Shown one piece after another: positions 38,105-50,362 of a stretch of 64,000 nucleotides of DNA. Positions within the stretch are counted from its first letter, which is position 1; every line of letters starts with the position of its first letter. The notes beneath the pieces are model-generated. The model was not told where the DNA came from. It ran no database searches and saw only the letters and a program-made list of their open reading frames with translations. Where the stretch lies: positions 1,425,001 to 1,489,000 of the forward strand of contig WPIO01000050.1 in the NCBI GenBank assembly GCA_009760855.2. Direction: 5' to 3'. Origin of the DNA: Cristatella mucedo. Taxonomy: Eukaryota > Bryozoa > Phylactolaemata > Cristatellidae. The position numbers and the translations under genes were made by a program.

Positions 38105-41100
38105 TGGCTAATCGGTTTAACGGTCAGCAACTTGTGCTGCAGTCTCGAAAGTCGGCGTCGAGTAGATCGGTGGCTCTTATCTTTTAGATGTGAACCTACA
38201 TTTGTTAAATCTTTCTAATTTTAGATGTGAACCAGTATCGTTTGTAGATCCCTCAACGAATCAAGGAGACTGCAGTTGTGCAGAGAGCTAAGCCCTCGTG
38301 GCGGCGGCCATCGAGGATCTGTAGCTCCTGGGGCTCCGGTGAAAACTGAAAGCCAGTCAGCGTCCACGGACGGTAGGGGAGAAAACCAAAAAGAGCAGAC
38401 CAATTCACTAGGGCACGCCTGGGAGAGGGGGAGGGACCGGAAGAGGTCGCGACCGACCACTTTGGCACAGACCTTCGCAGTCGTTTCGTCAGCATTCGAG
38501 TTCGCGCCTTCGCTTTCTCCGTCGCTCGCGACTGAACTGTCGCTTCGCGCTTGCGTGAGCGCTGTGCGGTCGCCGCGATTCGACCCAGTCGATCGCAGGC
38601 CGACGACCTTGTCCTGAGCCGCCAGGTGGTGAGACCGTGCCGAATCGCGCACAACAGCTGGCGGTCGGCATGGCAGGTGCGTCGAGGCTAGCGACGAGGC
38701 CTGCTACTTCCGGACCTTGTCGTCGCCGACGAGATCGGGGCGGGGGCCCATCGCGTCTTTGACGAGGCCGTCGCGTTGACGGCAACGAGGATCCCTCCAG
38801 CGAGAACGCGTGGCTGGCAGCAGCTCCAGTAGCTAGAAATGAGTTCCGCCGCTTTGAGGCGTGATAAATATCACCGATAATAAAGAACGTTACATTTTGC
38901 AGCGCCCTGAGTGCATTTGCATCCATCCTAGGCACTTCTCCTGAACTCGAGCGAAAGCATATCAGCAGCAGCCGACTATCGGGATCCGCCATTGCAGCCG
39001 GCGCAATGGGCGCGGGTGAAGGGCAATTCGCGCCGACGACGGAGCGCATGCTGAAACGGGCGGGTTTGGTTATAGCTTTGACTTTGAATGTCAAGTCGGG
39101 TGATGCCATTTTAGCCAGTAGAACCAAAGTCGACGAATATCTCCCTCAGCTCATTCGAAGAACTCGAGCGCATGCAACGAGCGACAGCCGACCGCAAATG
39201 CCGCAACGCCCAATGCCCGCTACCATTATTAGCTCACGCCCCCGACGCCCCCGCCGCCGCCGCCGCCGCATGCCCGACCCCTGCACACACGATTGGGCCT
39301 CGGCCGCCGGCCTGCACAATCGAGCAAAAAGCGACCGTAGATGCAGAGAGGCGTGGTCCCTCTCGATGCTCCCTTGAGGCCTCCTTGCCGCGTTTGTCGC
39401 TGGCGGTGGCCACAGCCGCCGGCGACGCATCCAGAGTGTATCGAAAAACCGGAAGCGGAAGTCGGTCGGTAGCTAGCTCCGCGCTTTGAGCGCGTGGAAA
39501 CGGAAAGAAGCACGGTCTCCCTAAGGATGCGAGGTCTTCTTATGAGGCCGAGTGGCTAATCGACCGGAGTGCGCCGAGCAGGCAACGCGAGAGAAAGCCG
39601 GAGTGACACGAGTGGGTGGCGCGTGACCTCGAAGCGGATGCGGAAGCGGCGCATAAAAAAGCGGGGAGCAGAAAAAAGAGTGCCCGGGAGACGCGCTGTA
39701 ATGCATAGCAGTGGCGACGCTCTTTGCTGTACGCGCTTGGCTACCAAGTTTTGCAGCAACTGCGAGTGTCTTTCAACGCAGACAAGACCGGCCGGCCGTT
39801 CGTAGATTTGCTGCACAACTCCAGACGGAATGCCTCGAATACGCCGCTGGCGAGTTGCCGAGCTGCGCTGCCTTACCGCCGTCTAAGCGCGTCGCGGTTT
39901 TGCGTTGCTAAGCGGCTGGCTGGAAGTCGGCAAGCTCGACCTTTCCGGAGCCGCTGCGGTCCACGACGCGATGCGCAAGCCGTCACGTGACCATCGCGCA
40001 CAGCGACGGTCGCGAGCGCGGCGGCGCAGAATTAGGAAAGCGGAAGCCGCAGCAAAAAGCCGTTTTGAGCGGTAATTAGAGCTGACCAGCGGCATAGGTG
40101 AGCCAGTAAACGCATAAGCAGAGCGGAGCAAGCCAGCCAGCCAGAGTTGGTTGCACGCGGTGTCGCGTCACTCGCGTCCTTGTGGAATGAATGACTCGCT
40201 TAGCTTCTAGCACTTTGCCGGGGGAGCTTTTCGTCGTCCGTCGAGTCGATCGCCCGTCTAGTAACCGGCACGGCGGTACGTCTGCTGCTGCGACGTCGGC
40301 AAGATGGCGCCGAAACATCTCTTTTCGTCTTTTTTTTTTGCTGCAGCGCGGCAGGCAGCACGCACCGAGCGAGCAGCGCGCCTTCTCGTCGTCGCTCGCA
40401 GTCTCACCGGTGGCGCGCAGCATAGCTAGAATTAGTTACCCCGCGAAATGCACCTGGCGTCGAGGACCGTCGCGCTTGGAAAGGGACGATTGAACAGCTC
40501 GCGCTGCTCTGCTGTAGGTATGTATCGGTTGAGTTTCAGCCAACTCACTTCCTTTCTCCGGGATCTTCTGGCTAAACTGAGAAAAGGACGAGGAACCAAC
40601 TTGCCGAAGAGTTCAGCCGCTGGCGGGCGGCTTAGCGAGCCAGTAGCGATTAGCGAGCCAATAGTTGGACGGATGGTGAGCCTTCGGTTGTTTTCGATAG
40701 ACTGAAGGTGAAGGTGAACTCTTCGTGAGAAGATTAACAACTTTTCTCGATCCGAATGCTGGGCGTATGCAGAATGCTTGCACGGCGCTGGTTCTGCGCG
40801 CAGGTTGCCGCTCGGGCTCCGGTGAGGCCGTGTTAAATGATGAGCTCTGTGATAATGGTGAGGCCATGAGGACTTTTTAACGGAGAAAAGTCGAATTTCT
40901 AGGACTGCTGAGGACGTAAATTATTTAGCGCGGTTCTAAAGAAACGTTATCACTAGCCAATGGACATTCTTTTCAACCAATGTTGAGTGCGTTTAAATTA
41001 ATGTCCTAATGTTATCATTATGTCGTACTCGCTAGGGTAATTAATCGCGAACAATTAAAAGTCTTTGTTCGGTACACATCAGAACAAGGAAAACCAGTAC

Positions 41101-42100
41101 AGCCTGATGACGATCAACAGCGAAAATTTACAAGATTACTATCATTAAGCAAACGTCCCTGTAGTGATGAAAAGTATGTTCGCACAGTTTCTGCCGTGCC
41201 CCTGAACTTTGAGGCAGAAAAATCGTCTGACCATGAATAGTTTCAAGTGCTGCTGCTGCTGCTGCTGCCGCAAAGGAACTGCTCGTTAGAGACTGCAATT
41301 ATTGATAACTATTTTCAAATTGTTTTAGTTTCTTCTACACAGATTGTTCAACATTAAAGCAAATTATACGATTGCCTGTTAATGGGGCGAGCTCATTAGC
41401 CAAGTGAACGACGCTCAGGCCCGCCTTTCTAAGCGAAGTTAACCATGATTTTCTACTGCCTTTTGGCAGCTTTTACAAATATAATTATCAAGTATACAAT
41501 GTAAACACAGCAATTCTACAGGCTCGTCGACGTCGAAGATTCAAGACCTCCCCCTCCCCCCCCCCCGATGGGGTAACTGCTATTGATAGGGCTAAAATGG
41601 CTGCAAGATAGGCTTGCCTTCAGTTTATTATTCGATGTCGGTTCCTAGAGAACGATCATGCATTCCTCTTTCAAACAAGGACCGCATTTTAAAGTTAGTA
41701 AATGGACAATTCGGCTTTGACTGGTTAAAAGAGGCCAGCAATCCCAAGGCACGCCGCCCAAGGCTCTCAAAATAGCGAAAATACGTCTGCACTTGGCGGC
41801 ATCCACCAAAAGGTGGCCGAGCAAGCTGCCAGGCAGGAACGTCGGGCGGAAGCACGCCGGACGTGTCAATCTCCTGCCCATCTCGCCTGCCTCAAAAAGT
41901 CAGGCGCTGTGTGTCTGGACGAGTATTTATCTAAATTCGCAGACGCCAGAGCGAAGCGCCGCGCCCGCTCCGCATCGTAGGAGCGTCGATTCGCTGGCTG
42001 CGACAGCGCCTGAGCCGATGGGAGAATTTCCGTGAGTTCCTAGCGAGGCTAACTCCAGGTGCCTAGCAACCGGTCGCCTGTCGCTTGAAGAAACAGCTCA
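38105..42100. other. GC-rich intergenic region, possible CpG island
   Basis: No recognised gene in about 4 kb. The part from 38200 to 40700 is CpG-rich and could contain promoters. A possible first exon on the minus strand (38894-38992) is listed among the rejected items. A C-rich homopolymer run lies at 41548-41567. From 40900 to 41600 the sequence is AT-richer, with nothing recognised. Confidence 0.45.
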
Positions 42101-42109
42101 AAAGCTTCA

Positions 42110-42895
42110 CAACTCATTGCTAAAATTCGGGCTTGTTTAGATAAGGATACCACGTCCAAGTTAGTTCGTGCATTTGTGACATTCCGTCTCGACTTCTGCA
42201 ACTCACTGCTTACTGGCCTACCAGCATGTGCGATCAGGCGATTGCAGCTGGTGCAAAACTCTGCAGCTAGGCTTGTCTGTCGTGAGCGCAGCTAGGCTTG
42301 TCTGTCGTGAGCGTCGCAGTTGCCACATCACACCACTTCTCGCCGACCGTCACTGGCTACCAGTCAAGCAACGGATTGACTTCAAGGTTTTGTCGCTCAC
42401 TTTTAGGTCTCTTCATTCTATGGCTCCAGCCTATCTTTCAGATATACTACCCCATCAGGCCAAGCATCGTACCACTCGCTTTTCGGAATCCAACAGTCTA
42501 GAAATACCTCGTACAAACCTTAAATCCTTTGGAGACCGTGCATTTAGCTCGTATGCTCCCAAAGCCTCAAACTCCCTACCGACCTGCGTCAGAGCATCCC
42601 CTGACCTGACCACATTTAAAAGGAACTTAAAAACACACCTATTTAAGACAGCATTTAGTGGGTCCCTGTGATTCGTCCTTGATGTGCTTATGTGTGCTGA
42701 CACTGTGCATGCTGCCACTAACCACATTTGCATGCTGACCCTGTGCATCTCACCCCTAACCATGTTATTCAAGTTTATCAAGCATGATATTATTCAACAT
42801 TCAATTGCATTTCCCTTTGCAGCAAATGTAAAGCGCTTAGAAAGAGATTGAGTTCTCTGATGGTGCTTTATCAAGTGCATTATTATTATTATTAA
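42110..42895 (+). mobile_element. LINE family 2, 3' end
   Basis: From the late reverse transcriptase (GATACCACGTCCAAGTTAGT) through a fully open C-terminal domain (to 42671) and 3' UTR to an ATT tail (42880-42893). A tandem duplication of GCAGCTAGGCTTGTCTGTCG (42264-42312) disrupts the frame near its start. Confidence 0.88.
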
Positions 42896-44239
42896 AAAGC
42901 TAATTTTCCTTTTTATTTAATTCTTATTTTTCATTCAATTTTCCTTTCTCTTTTCATTTCATGAACTCTTGAAGAAAAAGCTAGCTTTGAAAAAAATGTG
43001 GATTTCTTCTCTAGCTTTAGCTTTAGCAGGCTATTACAGTTTGTTATCAAACTATTCTGTTCATTAAAGTGGAATTTACTCGACCCCGAATAGAAAAAAT
43101 AATACAAAGCTCACTCGCAAGAGCTTCCGGGCAGAAATCGCTGCGACGGGAACGCGAGTGCTCTCACTGCAATGCATGCCGCCGCGAACGTCGTTAATCG
43201 CATAGAGTGACCCGTGCAAACCGCTCGCAGGAGCTCTTGCACGAAATGGGCAGCGCCGTCTAGCCAGTCACAGGCTCACTCTTAACTCGAAAGTCTAACC
43301 TAACTCGAAAGTCGCATCTTGAAAGAAAAGAGGCAGCTGCAGCCGAGCGCCAGCGACCGAAGCAACACGAGCACTGGTGCTGGGCTGTACACGCCCGGTT
43401 ACTTTTTATTACCGAGACATCAAGTAAGTCGCACACCTCAAGCGCTGCTTCGGCCACGCGAGGACCACTGCTGCCACGCCGGTCGGGGAGGGGGCGGCAA
43501 TGTGGCCACACGTGGGAGGGGCCAGTCCCGAGCTGATGGCAGCAGCCGCAGCTTCAAGGCCACTTGCATCGAACGGGGACGACTGAGTCGAAATCCGACT
43601 CCAAAAACTTCCCTGGTTTCACCCTCCCTCTCATCTTCTTCTTGCTGTCCTCAGCTGCTGATACCGAGCTCTTCGAGTAAGCTTTTGGGCTCGCCATCTT
43701 GCTCCTGCGACCGGAAAGAACAAAGTACAAAGCTTGTGTCAATGAAGAGGAAATCGACTTACGTAAAGGAGGAGCAAATCGACGTATTACGGTACGTAGG
43801 CAGACAGCTGCTAAGCGCCAGCACATTCAACAGTCAAGTGGACAACGCACGCAACATTACCACTACAGCCAGCCTAAGCCACTTACCCCCAAACTCTTAT
43901 AACAAAAGAATTCAATTTTATCTGCTTGCCATTCTGTATCGACTTTCTTTCGGGCAAAAGAAGCCATTACGGCACCGGCCCGATTTGGGCCAATGTCGCC
44001 GGATGCCAGACGGACGAGAAAGCTGGCGGCTCTCAGCCCGATGGTCAGCCTTGGTCGATACATTCGCCAGCTGCCCTATTGCCATTGCCCCACCCACCGG
44101 CCGAGCAGCCTGCCTATTGCAAGTGCTCTAGATTAGCATGCTTTCACGAAGGCAGCTATCCGAGGTACCGGATGTTCATATCGCAGCTGTAAACCACTTT
44201 CGGCTACTCCAAAATGGAAGGAATCAAGGAGAAACCTAA
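42896..44239. other. intergenic; one long open frame of unknown meaning
   Basis: A frame open from 43319 to 44131 on the + strand has no ATG before about 43739 and no recognised domain. I do not call it a gene. Otherwise nothing identified. Confidence 0.4.
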
Positions 44240-44835
44240 TACTCTGCAGCTAGCGGCGCAGTTGCCACATCTCACCGCTTCTCACCGACCTGCACTGGCT
44301 CCCAGTCATGCATTGACTTCAAGGTTTTGCCACTCACTTTTAGGTCACCTTCATTTTTTGGCTCCACCTATCAGATCTACTCTCCCACCAGGCTAGACGT
44401 CGTACCACCCTCTTCCGCTTTACAGAACGTAACTGTTTACCTGTACCTCGCACAAACCTCAAATCCTTTGGGGCCAGTGCCTTTGGCTCATATGCTCCCA
44501 AAGCTTGGAACTCACTTCCGATTGGCATCAACGATATCTCCTGACTCGAACACATTTAAAATGGAACTAAAAACACATCTATTTATCACAGCATTTAGTG
44601 GATCCCTGCGATTCAACCTTTTATGTGCTCATGCATGCTGACACTGCGCATGATGCCACTAACCACACTTGCTTGCTGTTCCTCTGCATTTCATGCCTAA
44701 CCATTGTTATTCTTGTTGCTTCATTGAGCACGCTACCACTAGCCATTCGATCGTGCTTCCCTTTGCAGCAAATGTAAAGTGCCTAGAAAGAGATGGAGTT
44801 CTCTGAGGGCGCCATATCAAACGCATTTTTTATTA
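44240..44835 (+). mobile_element. LINE family 2, 3' end
   Basis: C-terminal domain with frameshifts (44240-44600), 3' UTR and the diagnostic AAAGTGCCTAGAAAGAGATG end. The ATT tail is short and impure. Confidence 0.85.
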
Positions 44836-45194
44836 CTATTACACTTCCGTAGCATATCAGGCGGCTATCTTTGTCAGCGTCTGAGTTCTGCTATGTTAAG
44901 GCCCGTCTAACTATCCGCTTTCCTCTCAGCTTTGCGTCTTCCGAAAGCTCCACCCATACAAGAGTCACCGCCGGCCAAGCTTAACCTATACACGGCGAGC
45001 TACGCCTATACACGACGTCTGCCATCATGCTCTTTAGAAGCGACATATTCCCCAGGCACTTGAAGGCGCCTCTGATTGGTAGCCTGGTCTGTCGAGGCCA
45101 GTGAGGTGAGCCAGGCTGCACTCTTATCCAGGTCAACCGTCCGAAGAATTTTGTATTATAATATGTATAATAATTTGTATTATATTGTATTATT

Positions 45195-45345
45195 TTGTAT
45201 TATAATTGTAATGATAATAAAAATGCATTTGATATAGTGCCCTCGGAGAGCTCAATCTCTTTCTAGGCACTTTACATTTGCTGCAATCTAACCATTCAAT
45301 CGTGCAAAGGAAGACGGTCGAATGGTTAGATTGACTAGGATTATG
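45195..45345 (-). mobile_element. LINE family 2 tail with adjacent inverted repeat
   Basis: Minus-strand tail (TGATATAGTGCCCTCGGAGA ... TTTACATTTGCTGCA) after a TATTATAAT-rich tract. The next bases, CAATCTAACCATTCAATCGTGC and GGTCGAATGGTTAGATTG, are inverted copies of each other (45284-45337). Confidence 0.7.
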
Positions 45346-45798
45346 TGACCTAGGCCTCTACACTAGATGTGGAACACTGGCGCTCATTCTAACCGATAGA
45401 GGGCTGAACGATAAGCCTGCAAATGCCGGCCGCCGAAGCTGCTGGCAGAGCCATGCTTTCTAGCCGTCGACTTGCCGCGAGCAGCCACACCGGCTTGCCA
45501 CATACACGTGCACACGACAGCAATAAAACGAACATACAATAATAAAGCGAATTAAAATATAGTAATAAATTAAATAAACACAATAAAAATAAAATAACAC
45601 GAATTAAAATAAAGCGAACTGACGACAGCAGTAAAACGAACAGTTCGCCCAAGAAAGTTCCATTGCATCAAATTACTTGCTAGGTCGGTAACACTACTAA
45701 TCAGAAGTATGGGGTGAGCAAGTAAGCTCATTATTCTATCTTAAAGTCATACCCGGAAGCAAAGTCGCCTCGAACAAAAGCCTTTCGCTAATAAATAC

Positions 45799-45842
45799 AA
45801 ACACAGACACAGACACACACACAAACACACACACACACAAAC
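45799..45842. repeat. (CA)n microsatellite
   Basis: Short CA repeat with AA and AGA interruptions. Confidence 0.85.
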
Positions 45843-46098
45843 TATTATAGTCGAGAAGGTCCACACTCGATCTAAGTAGGTGAACAGGTCTGCACAAAAA
45901 CCACATACAGAACGATCAGCCTGTCGACGGCGGGGTTACATAACAGAATTCAAACTGGCTGACGACAGTAAGGGACAAGGTGGTCGGAGAAACTGCTGGC
46001 CAAAACGTAGAAACGACAGCTTATGAACAGCAGCAGCAGGTCACCGACGACGGGGCACACACAAGTGGGGAGGGGGCAGCAGTGGCAGCAGCGGCGGC

Positions 46099-46100
<2 letters not shown>

Positions 46101-46185
<85 letters not shown>

Positions 46186-46186
46186 T
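46101..46186. repeat. (CAG)n microsatellite, about 28 units
   Basis: Pure CAG over about 85 bp. Frames through it would give polyGln or polyAla on + and polyLeu, polyCys or polyAla on -. Flanking sequence shows no recognised domain or convincing splice context, so I do not call a polyQ gene. Confidence 0.95.
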
Positions 46187-46530
46187 GCTGCAGGCTCTGG
46201 TTCCCACACCTCGAGGAGCCCGTGGATTGAAAAGAGAGACAAGCTGGGCAGCCTGCTGCCACCGCCACCTGCTGACTAGTTGCGACTTTCTGACTAGTTG
46301 CGACTCTCCGCTGCTTCAGGCGACGGAAGTCCAGAGGCGCCCTCTCCCTGGCTCACGCCCTTACGACCTCCTCCCTACGCCCGACCTGCAGAGGAGATAG
46401 CCGAAGGCTGCACTGGCACCGGGTGAGCAGACACTGCGGCGGGCTGCTGCATGCCTGACGACATGAAGACGAAGCCCACCCAGCAGCTCACCCGACTGCT
46501 TACGACGATGGCTGGAGCGCACTGGCTGTG

Positions 46531-46531
<1 letters not shown>

Positions 46532-46604
<73 letters not shown>

Positions 46605-46627
46605 ATATATATGGATATATATATATA
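46532..46627. repeat. (AT)n microsatellite
   Basis: About 95 bp of TA with two GG interruptions. Confidence 0.95.
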
Positions 46628-46764
46628 CCACCACTACAAAATGGCACTGCTAGCTTGGTCTTCAAAACCACGAAATTCGGTAAAGTACCCGTAAAGAAAT
46701 AAGCTAAAATAGCACCCGGTTAGTCTGCAAATACAAGGAAAGTTCTTTTGCTGAGAGTATTTAC

Positions 46765-46975
46765 TAGGACCGACAAGGGCTGCCGAGGCTTAGCTCCTTC
46801 ACCGACCTAGCTGAACTACTGCACCAGTTTCAGCATTCTCGCGCTCTCGGGACTATAGGTTTTGCCTACCTGTTCTATTATTTCACTAAAAAGGACTTTT
46901 TGCTCTGCCAGCGCTAGACTGAAAAAACTCCACAATCCTCAGGCTATGAGTGAGCTAAAGCAAACTCGCAAGCGT
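46765..46975 (+). mobile_element. LINE family 1 fragment (degenerate)
   Basis: GGCTTAGCTCCTTCACCGAC, CCTAGCTGAACTACTGCACC and AGTTTCAGCATTCTCGCGCT match the C-terminal domain of family 1 (compare 32715-32790). Confidence 0.65.
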
Positions 46976-47099
46976 AGCGGCAGCTTAGTCTACCGACTTG
47001 GTACACTTGAAAATGGAGATACATCGTGCTGAGTGCCCCCCATAGCATTACTTCGGTGCCCATCGAGACTCCAAAGCTCTGTCCCTAGCTGGACTGAAT

Positions 47100-47124
47100 C
47101 ACACACACATACACGCACACACAC

Positions 47125-47179
<55 letters not shown>
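47100..47179. repeat. (CA)n microsatellite
   Basis: About 80 bp of CA. Confidence 0.95.
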
Positions 47180-47183
<4 letters not shown>

Positions 47184-50100
47184 GAGTCAATTAGCTAGGT
47201 ACAGTATTAAGTCTGTGGCATCAGGAGCACATCTTCAGCCAAGGGTAAACACAAAAGCACCTGCCTGGCAACGGCCGAGTTTTACAGCATGCTTCACCCG
47301 TGAACGACCTGTGACCAGTGGCCACACGGATGAGCATTGCTAGAAGGATCGATCGTGGCTAGTTTGGTGCTAGGTTGCTAGGCAACTTCTCTCGCCCAGC
47401 CCAGACAGATCAGCAGCTCTACTCGTTGGTGCATGCTGAGTACTTCAACCTTTGGCACATTAGTCAGTAAGACTGCAGGAGCCGGACGTGGGAATGGAGG
47501 ACGTGCTGAATACGGTTCTACTGCTCGGCCAAGATGGAGGCAAGACCGAGGGAACAATCAATCGAAGGAGTGGCCAAGGGCACACCTTCTACAGTGTACT
47601 CTGAAGTGCACGGCGGACGGGTGACCAGCAAAAATCCTCGAAGCATTCCACGAGAGCCATAAACGTTCAAGCAAAGCAGAGACAGCGGCATGGGACTCGA
47701 ATTCCCTGGAAGGTGCGTCGTGTAGGGTCACTTCATACTTTTCAAACGAAAGCAATTGTCCCGTGCCCACCCTGGGGGCAGAGCTAGTAGGCGGCGAAAA
47801 GGAAGCAAGACCGAAGGCAAGACGACCGAGTAAACTTCCTTGTTGAATGTAGACCGAAGCAAGACCGACCGAATAAACGCGGCTTTACAAAGGCAACAGA
47901 GCTGCTGCAATATGCGCGCAGAGGTGACATTCAAGAATGATTGGAAAATTCAGTCACTGCCACAGGCAAACGTTCTCTCTCTGAGACGTCTGCGAGGAAG
48001 GAGTGGAGGTCGTAGGTCCGAGCTTCACGAGGAGCATGTGCCAACATGCCAACTCGGTGCACTCTTTTTGGGAATCCGCAAACCAGCTTGGATGCATCGC
48101 AAAGTGCATCGGCGTGCGTGAGCCGACGGCGCGAGCTGACATGGTGTCACACAGTTTTTAAAGAAATCCTGTATGCAGCAGTCTTATCAAGCAGGTTCAA
48201 TTCATTCGATCGGTGCTGCCAGATTCACTCGACAACAAACCAAACAGCACGAGAATAGGCCGAGACAGACAGCCAGTCAGCTGTCTAGCTGACGCTCTGC
48301 CATGGCACTACGGCGCTACAAGAGCACGTGCCATACGTGTGCCAACCACATCCCTCACGCCATCCGAGAACTCGCTCTAACTCCACAGCTATCTCATGAT
48401 TGCAAAACGTGGTCACTGCACATGCAAGCCGCAGAGCTATCCCAGTAAAAGACAGGGAAAGAGAGAGCAATTGAGAAAGAGAATGAGAGAGAGAGAGCAA
48501 GGGCTCTAAACACTAGCCTTTGAGTCACCCCCAAACGGTGAAGTTGCAGCCAAAGAGTGAAAACACAGCATTCCTCAGGCACGACACAGTGGTCGGGGTC
48601 AAGGCAGAACAACACGTGCACAACAACAGAGCAGACTCGAGCAGGCAAGCAGATCGTCCGAGACCCGGAGGCTACAGTTTAGGATGGTGGGGGAGGCCTG
48701 AAGAAGCGGCTGTATCTGGCAGCTGCATCCGGCGGCTGCTCCCCAGCCGATCGTGCGAAGTCGATTGCGCTCGTGGCATCGCAGCAGCAGCAGCAGCGAG
48801 CGGCCACCACACTGCGCCGGGCACGGCAGCGTTAGCACGCATTCGCTGGCTGTAAGGCACACCGGTGCTCAACGGAAAACCAAGGAGGTGACAGCAAAAG
48901 CTTGCTACGTCCTTCGCTCGGCTCCGGCGTTAGTTGGACTAGTAGAGGAGAAACCCCTAGTAGCGTAGCGGCAGGTGGAGGGGTTACCTGACGCAGGTTC
49001 GACCTGACACAGGTTCGACCTGCGCAGCGTGCGCAATCGCTGGGCTGGGTGCACTGCACACACGGAGGCCCTGGCCACAACGACCGGAAATACGAAGCAC
49101 AGCAGTGGAAGCGGCCAGCAGGAGGCGACATCGCGGCGGCTGAGCCCACCACCCCGCCTTCCGGTTTGGAGGGGTTGAGGAGGCGGCGGCGGGCAGTGCA
49201 CGCTAGCGGCAGCGGCCTCAGCAGCAGCAGTGCCGTGAGTTAGGTGAGATAAGCAGACCCTGTAAGGTGACCAATCCACGGTTGCACTGAAGGAAGAGAT
49301 GAGTGAGTTGAGTTGAGGTCGATGGCAGAGAGGCAGTGGCGGCGGAGGCAACCTGGCTACTGTCTGGAGCAGAGCGCACGAAAGCGGCACATAAGCAAAC
49401 AATACAGCCTCGAATTACTTTAGCCTAATCCCTGGTCGTCAAAGAAACCTTGTGGCGTCTCCTCCTGTAATGAAGCAGCGCACATGCCCTAGCACGGTCA
49501 GTCGCGAACGCGTGCAGCGCGTGTGGCACAGCGCCAGCGCTCGTCAACAGTTCCAAGTTTGTCAGCCACCTAGGGGGAAAAACCAAACGAGAGGAAGCCC
49601 CGACCGAGGACGAAGGTGCGAAGCCATATTAATCTTGAGGCAGCGCTCGTCCGGGCCGTGAACAGCAGCAGCCGCAGCACAATGGCGGCTGCTGCTGCTG
49701 CAGCACCAGTCGAGAACAGCCTTGTCGAGCCTTAATTAAGGTCGAGTTGCTCGTATTGTGAGAGCAGCCACAGGTGATGCCGAATGATGCAAGCACCAAA
49801 GAGCACCAACATGGCGAGCGACGTCGGCAGCATTTACGCCACCACAAAGACACATGCACAGCTACTGCTGGTAGCCAATGAGAAAGGATCGCTGAGGTCA
49901 CATGCCCGTGGGATCATAACCACATGGGGGTTAGCGACCAAGAGATTCCAGGCCCTAAGTACGTCGGGTGTTTAGGGGGGGTTAGAAATAGGGAAGGAGG
50001 TGGGTTGTGATGTTAGGATAAGCTGAGTACCCAAGCAGCCGAAAAGCAAATGGGTCTCTGACATAGGTAGGGCACCGGAAGTCGAATTCCCCTCAACATC

Positions 50101-50270
50101 CCCTTCTGCTGCAGCTCCACGGTCAAGGTCAGACCCATGCCCTTACGACACAGGCAAAATCAGTTTGAGGTGGAGGTGTAGTCACGCGAGACCAGTTACA
50201 AACTAGATCCAGCCAAAACGAAATACCTGCCTAAGCAAAGTCAGTCCAAACCGAGGTACGTGAAGTGTCT
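47180..50270. other. intergenic or intronic DNA, no gene recognised
   Basis: No conserved domain on either strand. May contain the missing last exon or 3' UTR of the AP-1 sigma gene, which is transcribed leftward into this region. A short direct repeat CAGGTTCGACCTG lies at 49000-49025. Confidence 0.4.
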
Positions 50271-50277
50271 GCTAATG

Positions 50278-50362
50278 GTTAATAATAATAACACACTTGA
50301 TTAAGCACTCTCAGAGAACTCAGTCTCTTTCTAGGTGCTTCACATTTGCTGCAAAGGAAACT
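50278..50362 (-). mobile_element. LINE family 2 tail (about 80 bp)
   Basis: AATAATAATAACACACTTGA and CAGTCTCTTTCTAGGTGCTT up to CATTTGCTGCAAAGGAAAC: a very short, 5'-truncated insertion on the minus strand. Confidence 0.75.

Noticed and set aside
38894-38992. Possible minus-strand first exon MADPDSRLLLICFRSSSG...
   Set aside because: Good ATG context but a weak GTAACG donor, with no downstream exon or family match.
43319-44131. 270-codon open frame
   Set aside because: It begins at a TTG, with no ATG for 140 codons; two other frames are also partly open and no domain is recognised.
46023-46400. Polyglutamine protein gene
   Set aside because: Apart from the CAG tract there is no conserved sequence, splice structure or start evidence.
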